Part shown: piece by piece, positions 8,463-15,748 of the stretch
How the letters are laid out: the number at the start of each line of letters is the position of its first letter
How positions within the stretch are numbered: the stretch's first letter is position 1
DNA from: CAVRJC01 sp963721435
GTDB lineage: Bacteria > Actinomycetota > Acidimicrobiia > IMCC26256 > DASPTH01
Reading direction: 5' to 3'
Assembly (NCBI GenBank): GCA_963721435.1
Contig: CAVRJC010000006.1
Coordinates: 709,116-773,115, forward strand
Length of the DNA: 64,000 bases
Notes under the pieces: model-generated
What the model was told of the DNA's origin: nothing
Databases searched by the model: none
The model's input: only the letters and a program-made list of their open reading frames with translations
Position numbers and translations under genes: made by a program

Positions 8463-9646
8463 CGAACGCCTGCTGCTCCGCTGACGGTGGTGTTCCACGC
8501 GGTTGCGAACGGTGTGACCGACGCGTCGACCACCGTGAGCGACGCGGTGGAGGCGAGGACCGCGGGCTGCGTGAGGACCGCGATCACGTGCATGCCCGAA
8601 AGCGCGCCGAGTGCGTGGCGCGTGTCGGGATCGACCGTGCCGAGCACCGCGATGAGCAGGTCGGCGCGGCGATGCGCCCGGAGATTCGCCGCGACCACCT
8701 CGAAGTGGTCGTTCGCGTCGGGCCCGACGGTCGCGAGCCGGTCGATCACGTCGTGGCGCGCGTCACCACCGGTGCCGAGCACTTCGCCGGCACTGGTGAT
8801 CACCTCGACCCGTCGGCGCAGCCGCACGAGACGTGCCACCACCGACGCGGTCGCCTCGACCGCGACCTCGAACGACGCGTCGTCGTGCGCCGACGGACGG
8901 ACGTCGAGGAGCACTGCGGCGCGCGACCGCCAGCGCGCTTCGTCGTGACGGATCATCAGGTCGCCCGTGCGCGCGGTGGCGCGCCAGTGCACGCGGCGGA
9001 GGTCGTCACCGACCTCGTACTCGCGCAACGTGAGGAAGTCGTCGCCGAGGTCGCTGGCCATCGCGCGCGCGCCGTGCGTCTCGCCGTCGGCGGCCATGCG
9101 GCTGCCGGCCGCGACGGGCGCCACGATGTCGTAGACACGCGGGCGGACCGTCAGCTCGGCCTCTCCCGCCCCGGGGACCACGCGACGTGCGAGCCCGAAC
9201 GGATCGCCTGCGCCCAAGACCAGCGGGCCGACCACGTAGCGGCCGCGCCGCCGCGTGGGGATGCGGTACGCGGCGCGCGCGGTCGCGCCGCCCGAGAGCG
9301 GAGGGACGAGGAACCGCGCGGCGCGCCGGCCCTCGTCGAACCAGTCGGTCGCGTGCATCAGAGGGCTTGCCCGTGTGCCCTGGTTCTCGACCGTGATGTC
9401 GATGCGCCCGTCGGATCCGACGTGCAGGCGGTCGGGCCGCACGCGTCGTTCGACAGCGACGCGTGGGAGCGATGTGGTGCTGAGCCACAGGGTGAGGCCT
9501 CCGAGCAGCACGAGCGCGGCGAGGCCGAGCACGAGCATCTCGATGGTGCCGAGCAGGAAGCTCCCGACGATGAGGCCGAACGCGCCGCCGAGCAGCGACC
9601 AACCGCGCCGCGTCAAGGTGACGGCCCGACTGCGCGGCTCCGCCAC
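8438..9646 (-). CDS. DUF58 domain protein (MoxR-operon partner)
   Basis: 402 aa. The GTG at 9646 lies 5 bp after the moxR stop and is the most likely start; a TTG at 9616 is an alternative. Two membrane spans at about residues 17-58 (GWSLLGGAFGLIVGSFLLG; MLVLGLAALVLLGGLTLWL) precede an external/cytoplasmic beta-rich stretch and the DUF58 core with the hallmark sequence LREYEVGDDLRRVHWRATAR. The following residues form a von Willebrand-A-like fold (AAVLLDVRPSAHDDASFE), commonly thought to act as the adaptor for the MoxR ATPase. Its 3' end overlaps the transglutaminase gene. Confidence 0.9.
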   Translation of the reverse strand: MAEPRSRAVTLTRRGWSLLGGAFGLIVGSFLLGTIEMLVLGLAALVLLGGLTLWLSTTSLPRVAVERRVRPDRLHVGSDGRIDITVENQGTRASPLMHATDWFDEGRRAARFLVPPLSGGATARAAYRIPTRRRGRYVVGPLVLGAGDPFGLARRVVPGAGEAELTVRPRVYDIVAPVAAGSRMAADGETHGARAMASDLGDDFLTLREYEVGDDLRRVHWRATARTGDLMIRHDEARWRSRAAVLLDVRPSAHDDASFEVAVEATASVVARLVRLRRRVEVITSAGEVLGTGGDARHDVIDRLATVGPDANDHFEVVAANLRAHRRADLLIAVLGTVDPDTRHALGALSGMHVIAVLTQPAVLASTASLTVVDASVTPFATAWNTTVSGAAGVRWPHVPVS

Positions 9647-9651
9647 GAGCG

Positions 9652-10632
9652 CTACGTCCGGGTCGCGCCGGCCACCGGGACCGATGACAGGAGCGAGCGC
9701 GTGACGTCGCTCACGGTCGTGCCCCGCAGCTGCGCGTCGGGAGTCAGCAGCAGACGGTGCTCGAGCACCGAGGGGAGGACCCGCTTGATGTCGTCGGGGA
9801 TCACGAACCCGCGCCCGAAGCTCGCCGCGAGCGCCCGCGACGCGTGCTGGAGCGCGAGTGAGCCGCGGGGGCTCGCGCCGAGCTGCAGGTCGGGGTGATG
9901 CCGCGTCGCGGTGACGAGATCGACGATGTAGCCGCGCAGCTCGGGTGCAAGGTGCACCGCGTTCACGGCGACCGCGGCGTCGGCGATGTCGGCCGCGCTC
10001 ACCACCGGCTCGAGGTCGTCGGCGTTCACGGCGCGCTCGCCCTGGGCCTCGAGGATCATGAGCTCGGCCTCGCGGTTCGGGTAGCCCATGGGGATCCGCA
10101 TCAGGAACCGGTCGAGTTGCGCCTCGGGGAGGGGATACGTGCCCTCGAGCTCGATGGGGTTCTGGGTCGCGATCACCATGAATGGCCGCGGCAGGCGGTA
10201 GGTGTGGGCGTCGACGGTGACCTGGCGCTCTTCCATCGCCTCGAGCAGCGCCGACTGGGTCTTCGGGGAGGCCCGGTTGATCTCGTCGGCGAGCACGATG
10301 TTGGCGAACACCCCGCCGGGGCGGAACTGGAACTCGTCGGTCGTGCGGTTCCACACCGACACCCCGGTGACGTCGGACGGCAGGAGGTCGGGGGTGAACT
10401 GGATGCGCTGGCAGGTGCCGCCGATCGAGCGGGCGATCGCCTTGGCCAGCGAGGTCTTGCCGACGCCCGGGACGTCTTCGATGAGCAGGTGCCCCTCGGC
10501 CAGCATGCACACGAGGGCGAGGTGGATGGGATCGCGTTTGCCCTGGATCACTCGTTCGACATTGGCGAGCAACGCCTGGAACAACCGGCCGAACGACGAC
10601 TCGCGGCTCGGCGCGGTAGCGGGCTGAACCAC
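9652..10632 (-). CDS. MoxR-family AAA+ ATPase
   Basis: 326 aa from GTG. Walker A is at about residues 52-59 (EDVPGVGKTSLAKAI), Walker B is ANIVLADEINRASPKTQSAL at about 110-128, sensor 1 is MVIATQNPIELEGTYPLPEA, and the lid carries LGASPRGSLAL (sensor 2 Arg). These are the diagnostic MoxR features. MoxR ATPases are chaperone-like and act with VWA/DUF58 proteins, here encoded immediately downstream with 5-bp spacing. The promoter must lie in the 77-bp divergent gap towards the small gene at 10710. Confidence 0.93.
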   Translation of the reverse strand: MVQPATAPSRESSFGRLFQALLANVERVIQGKRDPIHLALVCMLAEGHLLIEDVPGVGKTSLAKAIARSIGGTCQRIQFTPDLLPSDVTGVSVWNRTTDEFQFRPGGVFANIVLADEINRASPKTQSALLEAMEERQVTVDAHTYRLPRPFMVIATQNPIELEGTYPLPEAQLDRFLMRIPMGYPNREAELMILEAQGERAVNADDLEPVVSAADIADAAVAVNAVHLAPELRGYIVDLVTATRHHPDLQLGASPRGSLALQHASRALAASFGRGFVIPDDIKRVLPSVLEHRLLLTPDAQLRGTTVSDVTRSLLSSVPVAGATRT

Positions 10633-10709
10633 GCGGGAAACCTCCAGGGGACGAACGGAGACGGTACCAGAGGCCTGAGAACCCTCTTGGTCACGGTAGC
10701 GTCGGCCCG

Positions 10710-10976
10710 GTGGGACGCTCGGGTTCGCTCACCTTCTGGTTGCAGGCGTTCGTGGCCGTCCTTCGACGCCCGCATCTCTGGTCGACGGCGGTGCGCCAGG
10801 GCCTTCGCCTCGCCCGTCCGGGCTGGTGGCGCCGCCCACCGTTCCTCCCGATGCCCGACGCCGACTACCTGGCCTTCCGCCTCGAGACCCAGTACGGCGC
10901 CGACGGCCGTCCCGACGCGCGCGACGTCGTGACCTACCTCGAGTGGTGCCGCGAAATGGGAGCCCTGAGGGGTTAG
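10710..10976 (+). CDS. Conserved small actinobacterial protein of unknown function
   Basis: 88 aa from GTG. A hydrophobic N-terminal helix (SLTFWLQAFVAVLRRPHLW) is followed by a basic stretch (RQGLRLARPGWWRRPPFLP) and an acidic, aromatic C-terminus (DADYLAFRLETQYGADGRPDARDVVTYLEWCREM). The last part recurs as a small conserved hypothetical family in Actinobacteria. No catalytic motif is visible. It is divergent from moxR and 50 bp upstream of an HNH endonuclease gene; coding character (codon bias, conserved-looking C-terminus) supports the call. Confidence 0.7.
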   Translation: MGRSGSLTFWLQAFVAVLRRPHLWSTAVRQGLRLARPGWWRRPPFLPMPDADYLAFRLETQYGADGRPDARDVVTYLEWCREMGALRG

Positions 10977-11026
10977 CGCGGACCATTTAGACTGCGGGCC
11001 GACACTGCACGAGGAGGCCCGACAGC

Positions 11027-11527
11027 TTGGGGAGAGCTCTGCTGCTCAACGCCAGCCACGAGCCGCTCTGCGTCGTGCCCATGCGGCGGGCCGTCGTCCT
11101 CGTGCTGAAGGAGAAGGCGGAGATCGTCGCGCGCAATGGCGCAGAGCTGCACTCGGAGCGCGTCACCCTGCCAGTGCCCTCGGTGATCCGCCTCAACCAC
11201 TACGTGCGCGTGCCGTACCGCAGTCGGGTGCCGCTCTCGCGCCGCGCGGTCTTCGCACGCGACGGCCACAAGTGCCAGTACTGCAGCAAGGCGGCCGAGA
11301 ACATCGACCACGTCATGCCCCGCTCTCGTGGTGGTCCCCACGCATGGGACAACGTCGTCGCGTCATGCCGCGCCTGCAACGCGCGCAAGGAAGACCGGTC
11401 GCCGGCTGAAGCAGGGCTGACGCTCAAGCACCCGCCTCGCGAGCCGCACGCCGATCTCTGGGTCGTCGCCACCGCCGGCACCATCGACCCGGCTTGGGAG
11501 CCCTTCCTCCCCGCCAGCTCCTTCTAG
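11027..11527 (+). CDS. HNH endonuclease family protein
   Basis: 166 aa from a TTG placed 9-10 bp after GAGGAGG at 11011. The start is chosen because the family begins with RALLLNASHEPLCVVPMRRAVVLVL. The HNH core occupies residues 70-130: RRAVFARDGHKCQYC (first Cys pair), IDHVMPRSRGGPHAWDNVVASC (catalytic His and Asn) and RACNARKEDRSP (second Cys pair and third H/N position), i.e. a zinc-ribbon CxxC...CxxC version. This family is very common next to housekeeping genes in Actinobacteria and is not known to be a toxin; a DNA repair or processing role is inference. It lies directly upstream of the dcw cluster. Confidence 0.88.
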   Translation: MGRALLLNASHEPLCVVPMRRAVVLVLKEKAEIVARNGAELHSERVTLPVPSVIRLNHYVRVPYRSRVPLSRRAVFARDGHKCQYCSKAAENIDHVMPRSRGGPHAWDNVVASCRACNARKEDRSPAEAGLTLKHPPREPHADLWVVATAGTIDPAWEPFLPASSF

Positions 11528-11577
11528 CTCACATCTCAGCGCACCTCTCCTGACCGCCAACCGCGGGCCGGTCGAGA

Positions 11578-11624
11578 TTCATTGGGCCTGAGCGGCCAAC
11601 TATCGGCCCCGGAGGACCAATGAA
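11578..11624. promoter_or_regulatory. Inverted repeat 3' of the HNH gene
   Basis: TTCATTGG at 11578-11585 is matched by CCAATGAA at 11617-11624, with a nested GGCC-N7-GGCC inside the loop. The hairpin lies 50 bp after the HNH stop and some 230 bp before mraZ. No T-run follows, so it is either a weak terminator or an operator in the long leader of the dcw cluster. Confidence 0.4.
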
Positions 11625-11718
11625 CTGTCCACAGGTCATCGCACGCGGCCGCTTTGTTGGGCCTCGGGGTGGCGCGCGCCGGGAAAAGAGGGAAATAGGG
11701 GCCGGGAGGGTTGAATGG

Positions 11719-11802
11719 TGGGGGAGAGGGGTGTAGGGTGCCACGAAGTGGTGAGGAGTGGTACTCAGGGGTTGCGCCGGGGTGACCGGGGCGGCTCTGG
11801 GG
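11719..11802 (+). promoter_or_regulatory. Phased G-tract repeats upstream of mraZ (candidate MraZ operator)
   Basis: Short G-tracts preceded by T, A or C (TGGGG, AGGGG, AGGG, TGGT, TGGT, AGGGG, CGGGG, CGGGG, TGGGG) recur with a roughly 10-bp period from 11719 to 11802, ending about 50 bp before the mraZ ATG. In Escherichia coli MraZ represses its own operon by binding TGGGN repeats separated by 5 nt, i.e. a 10-bp period. The arrangement here matches that spacing with more repeats. The remaining gap (11528-11718) holds the hairpin above and nothing else recognised. Confidence 0.55.
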
Positions 11803-11853
11803 TGGCAGATCCGGTCCGAGTGGTGGCGACAGCGCGAAAGGTGAGGGGTCCGG

Positions 11854-12282
11854 ATGTTCCTGGGAGAGTTCGAACACTCCCTGGACGTCAAGGGCCGGGT
11901 GATTCTCCCGGCCAAGTTCCGAGACCAGCTCGCTGATGGTGCGGTGGTCACCAAGGGCCGGGGCGGCTGCCTCTGGGTGCTGACACCGGAGGAGTTCTTG
12001 AGCGTGTCGAACCTGGTGAGGGAGCAGTCGAAGCGGGGAGCCAAGGAGCTCAACGCGGCGCGTGCGTTCTTCAGCGGGTCCGACGAGATCCAGCCCGACA
12101 AGCAGGGCCGGGTCGCGCTGCCGGCGAAATTGCGTGCGTTCGCCGGCCTCGAGCGGGAAGTCGTCGTCGCCGGCGTGTTCTCCCGCATCGAGATCTGGAA
12201 CCGGGAGCGGTGGCAGGAGCTCGAGGAAGTCGGTGGTGCCGCCCTGACCGAGTCCGACGATCTGCCTGATTTCGGTATCTAG
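11854..12282 (+). CDS. mraZ: Transcriptional regulator MraZ
   Basis: 142 aa with two SpoVT/AbrB-like domains: residues 1-50 (MFLGEFEHSLDVKGRVILPAKFR) and about 75-125 (DEIQPDKQGRVALPAKLRAFAGL), each with the DxKGR / DKQGR DNA-binding loop. MraZ forms a ring-shaped oligomer and controls the dcw cluster, of which it is the first gene. The ATG follows a purine-rich AGGTGAGGGG. The C-terminal tail is acidic (LTESDDLPDFGI). Position directly before rsmH and the phased G-tracts upstream both agree with the assignment. Confidence 0.97.
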   Translation: MFLGEFEHSLDVKGRVILPAKFRDQLADGAVVTKGRGGCLWVLTPEEFLSVSNLVREQSKRGAKELNAARAFFSGSDEIQPDKQGRVALPAKLRAFAGLEREVVVAGVFSRIEIWNRERWQELEEVGGAALTESDDLPDFGI

Positions 12283-12311
12283 CGAACCTTGACAGAGGCG
12301 AGCCTGCGGGC

Positions 12312-12397
12312 CCGCCACCAGCCCCCCGGGCGATGCGGCGCAAGCGCCCCTTCCGCCCGCTTTGCTTTCGTCGACGCGTTCGGGGGGCTGGTGGCGG
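12312..12397 (+). ncRNA. Candidate mraW RNA motif in the rsmH leader
   Basis: A perfect 16-bp inverted repeat brackets the mraZ-rsmH gap: CCGCCACCAGCCCCCC at 12312-12327 and its complement at 12382-12397, with a 54-nt loop that holds a smaller GC-rich hairpin (GCGGCGCAAGCGCC region, about 12335-12350). The 3' arm ends just before the rsmH ribosome-binding purines. The mraW RNA motif is an established structured RNA in the 5' leader of mraW (rsmH) in many Actinobacteria; position and a long basal stem fit it. Assignment rests on position and pairing only, not on a covariance-model match. Confidence 0.6.
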
Positions 12398-12424
12398 TCT
12401 CGAGGAGAGAGAAGCAGATCGACC

Positions 12425-13381
12425 GTGACGGAGGAGTTCCAGCACCAGCCGGTGATGGCGAACGAGGTGGTGGAGCTCCTCCTCCCCGTCCCGGCCGGAG
12501 TCGTGGTGGACATGACCGTCGGCGGCGGAGGGCATGCGAGGAGGATCCTCGAGGCCCGACCCGACCTCCATCTCCTCGGTATCGACCGGGACCCCGTCGC
12601 AGTGGACGCGGCGGGCGCGGCGCTCGCGCCCTTCGGGGAACGGGCCCGCATCGTGCACGGCGGCTTCGAGGAAGTCGCCCACATCGTGGGAAGCACCGGC
12701 ATCGCCGGCAACAGCGAGGGGAACATCGTGGGGATCCTGTTCGACCTGGGCGTCAGCAGCCCGCAGCTCGACCGTCCCGTGCGGGGCTTCTCGTACTGGG
12801 CCGACGCCGCGCCGCTCGACATGCGCATGGACAGCAAGCAGTCGTTGACCGCGGAGACCGTCGTCAACGACTACTCGGAGTCCGACCTCGCGGCGCTGAT
12901 CGCGCGCAACGGTGAGGAGCGCTACGCCCGCCGCATCGCCCGCGAGATCGTGGCCGCGCGTCCGCTCTCGACCACTGGTGACCTCGTCGAAGCGATCAAG
13001 CGCGGCATCCCCGCCCCCGCGCGCCGTCGGGGTGGCCACCCCGCGCGCCGCACCTTCCAGGCCATCCGCATGGAAGTGAACCGCGAGCTCCCGAACCTCG
13101 CCGGTGGGCTCGACGAGTCGGTGCACCTGCTCGCGCCGCAGGGTCGCATGCTCGTGCTCGCGTACCACTCGCTCGAGGACCGCATGGTGAAGGAGCGCTT
13201 CACCGAGTGGTCGCGGGAGGAGGAGCCCAACCCGGTGCGCGCCGATCTGCCCGCCCGCGTGCTCCAGCCGATCGTCAAACGCGTCACGCGCCGGGCCCTG
13301 CGCCCGAGCGCACACGAGACCGAGGTGAACCCGCGCGCGGCGAGTGCCCGCCTGCGCGCGGTCGAGAAACTGGCGCGGTGA
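12425..13381 (+). CDS. rsmH: 16S rRNA (cytosine-1402-N4)-methyltransferase RsmH
   Basis: 318 aa from the GTG at 12425 (MTEEFQHQPVMANEVVELL), which follows GGAGAGAGAAG. The SAM-binding motif is VDMTVGGGGHARRIL at residues 27-41; further hallmarks are DLGVSSPQLDRPVRGFSYW, APLDMRMD and AYHSLEDRMVKERF near residue 245. RsmH methylates C1402 of 16S rRNA in the ribosomal P site. It is the second gene of the dcw cluster and is followed within 6 bp by the ftsL-like gene. Confidence 0.97.
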   Translation: MTEEFQHQPVMANEVVELLLPVPAGVVVDMTVGGGGHARRILEARPDLHLLGIDRDPVAVDAAGAALAPFGERARIVHGGFEEVAHIVGSTGIAGNSEGNIVGILFDLGVSSPQLDRPVRGFSYWADAAPLDMRMDSKQSLTAETVVNDYSESDLAALIARNGEERYARRIAREIVAARPLSTTGDLVEAIKRGIPAPARRRGGHPARRTFQAIRMEVNRELPNLAGGLDESVHLLAPQGRMLVLAYHSLEDRMVKERFTEWSREEEPNPVRADLPARVLQPIVKRVTRRALRPSAHETEVNPRAASARLRAVEKLAR

Positions 13382-13386
13382 CCTGA

Positions 13387-13863
13387 GTGGCGACGGCCGT
13401 CCGGCGGGCGCCCGCGCTCGCGCGCCCTCCCCGCAACGCGGGCACCGCTCGCGTCGCGCGCGTGGTTCGCGAGCCCCAGACGGCCTCTCACACGCGCGCG
13501 CATACACGCGGTCACGGACGCGTGCTCGCCATCGCCGCCGTCGGCACCGTCATCGCGCTCGTGTTCGCGGTCGTCTTCCACGTGATCCTCGCGCAAGGCC
13601 AACTCCAGCTCGACAGCATGTCGACGCAGATCGCCAAGGAGCAGCACACCTACGAGGCACGTCGCCTCGAGCTCGCGAGGATGTCGGCCCCCGACCGCAT
13701 CATCGGCGAGGCCGAGCGCCTCGGCCTGGTGCTTCCGCCCGCCCCACCGACCTATCTCACCGTGCCCGGCGCGCCGACGCCCGTGAGCGAGACCGAGCAG
13801 CCGTCTACCACGCTCAGCGACTGGAAGGCGGTGAAGCCGCACCTTGGCGACCCGCAGCCGTGA
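13387..13863 (+). CDS. ftsL: FtsL-like septum-formation protein
   Basis: 158 aa from GTG. A basic cytoplasmic N-terminus of about 45 residues, a single membrane span (VLAIAAVGTVIALVFAVVFHVIL, about 46-68), then a short coiled-coil (LQLDSMSTQIAKEQHTYEARRLELARM) and a Pro/Thr-rich tail. Size, topology and the slot between rsmH and the septal transpeptidase gene are those of FtsL, which bridges FtsQ to the FtsW/FtsI synthase. Primary sequence of FtsL is poorly conserved, so the call rests on topology and synteny. The 3' end overlaps ftsI by 20 bp. Confidence 0.82.
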   Translation: MATAVRRAPALARPPRNAGTARVARVVREPQTASHTRAHTRGHGRVLAIAAVGTVIALVFAVVFHVILAQGQLQLDSMSTQIAKEQHTYEARRLELARMSAPDRIIGEAERLGLVLPPAPPTYLTVPGAPTPVSETEQPSTTLSDWKAVKPHLGDPQP

Positions 13864-15748
13864 TGCCCGGGCGCCGCGCCGCCGAATCCCCCCGCCGGCG
13901 GGGCGATCGCGCCCGGGTGGCAGCGCTGCTCCCGCTGCCGCGCCAACGCGACGAGTCGCCCGTGCACGCGACACGCCCGCTCGACGCCCGCCTCGCGCCC
14001 CGCGCGCCGGCACGCAGACCGCGCCGCGCCGCGCGGTCCGCGCGAAGAAGGCTGCTCCGCTCGATCCCCCGATCCGCCTACGGCTCGGTGTCCTCCTCCT
14101 CGCGATGGTGCTCGCGTTCGGCGCGCTCGGCGTGCGCCTGTTCCAACTCCAGGCGCGCGACCAGAGCCAGCTCACGTCGTTGGGCGAGGGGCAGCGCCTC
14201 CAGACCGTCGAGCTCGCCGCGTCGCGCGGCACGATCTTCGACCGCAACGGCGTCGACCTCGCGGTCTCGGTTCCCCAGACGACCATCACCGCCGATCCGC
14301 GCCTGATCAAGGATCCCGCCGGCTATGCCGCGGTGCTCGCGCCGATCGTCGGCGTCGACCAGCTCTCGCTCGAGAACCGTCTCGCGACGCCGAAGAGCGC
14401 ATTCGCGTACGTCGCCCGCAAGGTCGACGACGCGACCGCGAACAAGGTGAAGGCGCTCGGTCTCACCGGCATCCTGTTCGTGCCCGAGTCGAAGCGCTTC
14501 TATCCGTCCGACCGGCTCGCCGCGCCGGTGATCGGCCTCGTCGGCACCGACAACAACGGCCTCGGCGGGCTCGAGTACCTCTACGAGTCGACGTTGCGCG
14601 GCAAGTCGGGGCAGCTGCAGGTCGAGCGCGACCCGCAGGGCAACGAGATCCCGGGTGGCGCGCACCGGGTGGAGGCGTCACGACGCGGCCAGGACCTCGT
14701 GCTCACGATCGACCGTTACCTCCAGTTCAAGACCGAGCAGGTGCTCACGGAGGAGGTCTCGCGCTCCGCTGCCAAGGGAGGGATGGCGATCCTCGTCGAC
14801 GTCCGCACCGGTGATGTGCTCGCGATGGCGACGGTCGACGGCGCCACGACCACCGACCCCGCCCGCCCCGCGCCCGCGACCGAGCTGAGCGCACCGGTCG
14901 CGACGATGTACGAGCCCGGCTCCACCAACAAGGTGATCACGATGTCGGCAGCGATCGAAGAGGGTCTCGTCCAGCCGACGACGACGATCGACAACGTCGG
15001 TTCGTCGATCCGGGTGGGCGACAAGGACTACCAGGACGTCGAGAGTCACCCGTCGACGATGACCGTCGCCGACATCCTGCGCGAGTCGTCGAACGTCGGG
15101 ACGATCAAGATCGCGTCGATGCTCGGCAAGGAGCGCTTCGACCGCTACCTGCGCGCCTTCGGGTTCGGCCAGCCGACCGCGCTGCGCCTGCCCGGTGAGG
15201 CCAGCGGCCTCCTCACGCCGCTGTCGCTCTACAACGACACCAGCATGGGCTCGATGCCGATCGGCAACGGCATCGCGGTCACCGCGATGCAGATGCTCGA
15301 CGTCTACACCACCATCGCCAACGGCGGGGTCACCCGGCCGCCGCGGATCGTCGCCGCGACCGTCGACGCCAACGGGAACCGCCACGACGAGCCGCTGCTC
15401 CCGACGCATCAAGTGGTGTCGGCCGACACCGCGGCCAAGGTCACGAGCATGCTGGCCGGCGTCGTGTCGGGCGGCACCGGTGTGAAGGCCGCGGTCGCCG
15501 GCTACACCGTGGCCGGCAAGACCGGGACCGCGCGGAAGCCGCCGTACACCGGCGCGTACATGGCGTCGTTCGTCGGGTTTGCGCCCGCCGAATCGCCCCG
15601 GCTCGCGGCGATCGTCGTGCTCGACGAGCCGCAGGGCGTGAGCTACTTCGGTGGCGACGTCGCGGCGCCGGCGTTCTCGCAGATCATGCAGGAGGCCCTT
15701 CGGGTGGAACGGGTACCGCCCACCACACCTGCGGCAACGGCGCCGTGA
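13844..15748 (+). CDS. ftsI: Septal peptidoglycan transpeptidase FtsI / PBP3 (PbpB)
   Basis: 634 aa; a TTG at 13844 inside the ftsL 3' end is the likely start. A long basic Pro/Arg-rich cytoplasmic region precedes a membrane span at about residues 80-97 (LGVLLLAMVLAFGALGVRL). The dimerisation domain follows (RGTIFDRNGVDLAVSV), then the transpeptidase with catalytic Ser in EPGSTNK (SxxK, about residue 362), SSN in ESSNVG and KTG in AGKTGTA. It crosslinks septal peptidoglycan with FtsW. It has no C-terminal PASTA repeats. The stop overlaps the murE GTG start (GTGA). Confidence 0.95.
   Translation: MATRSRDARAPRRRIPPPAGRSRPGGSAAPAAAPTRRVARARDTPARRPPRAPRAGTQTAPRRAVRAKKAAPLDPPIRLRLGVLLLAMVLAFGALGVRLFQLQARDQSQLTSLGEGQRLQTVELAASRGTIFDRNGVDLAVSVPQTTITADPRLIKDPAGYAAVLAPIVGVDQLSLENRLATPKSAFAYVARKVDDATANKVKALGLTGILFVPESKRFYPSDRLAAPVIGLVGTDNNGLGGLEYLYESTLRGKSGQLQVERDPQGNEIPGGAHRVEASRRGQDLVLTIDRYLQFKTEQVLTEEVSRSAAKGGMAILVDVRTGDVLAMATVDGATTTDPARPAPATELSAPVATMYEPGSTNKVITMSAAIEEGLVQPTTTIDNVGSSIRVGDKDYQDVESHPSTMTVADILRESSNVGTIKIASMLGKERFDRYLRAFGFGQPTALRLPGEASGLLTPLSLYNDTSMGSMPIGNGIAVTAMQMLDVYTTIANGGVTRPPRIVAATVDANGNRHDEPLLPTHQVVSADTAAKVTSMLAGVVSGGTGVKAAVAGYTVAGKTGTARKPPYTGAYMASFVGFAPAESPRLAAIVVLDEPQGVSYFGGDVAAPAFSQIMQEALRVERVPPTTPAATAP

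Noticed and set aside
11624..11635. DnaA box before mraZ (CTGTCCACAG)
   Set aside because: Single degenerate site with no partners; chance match is as likely.
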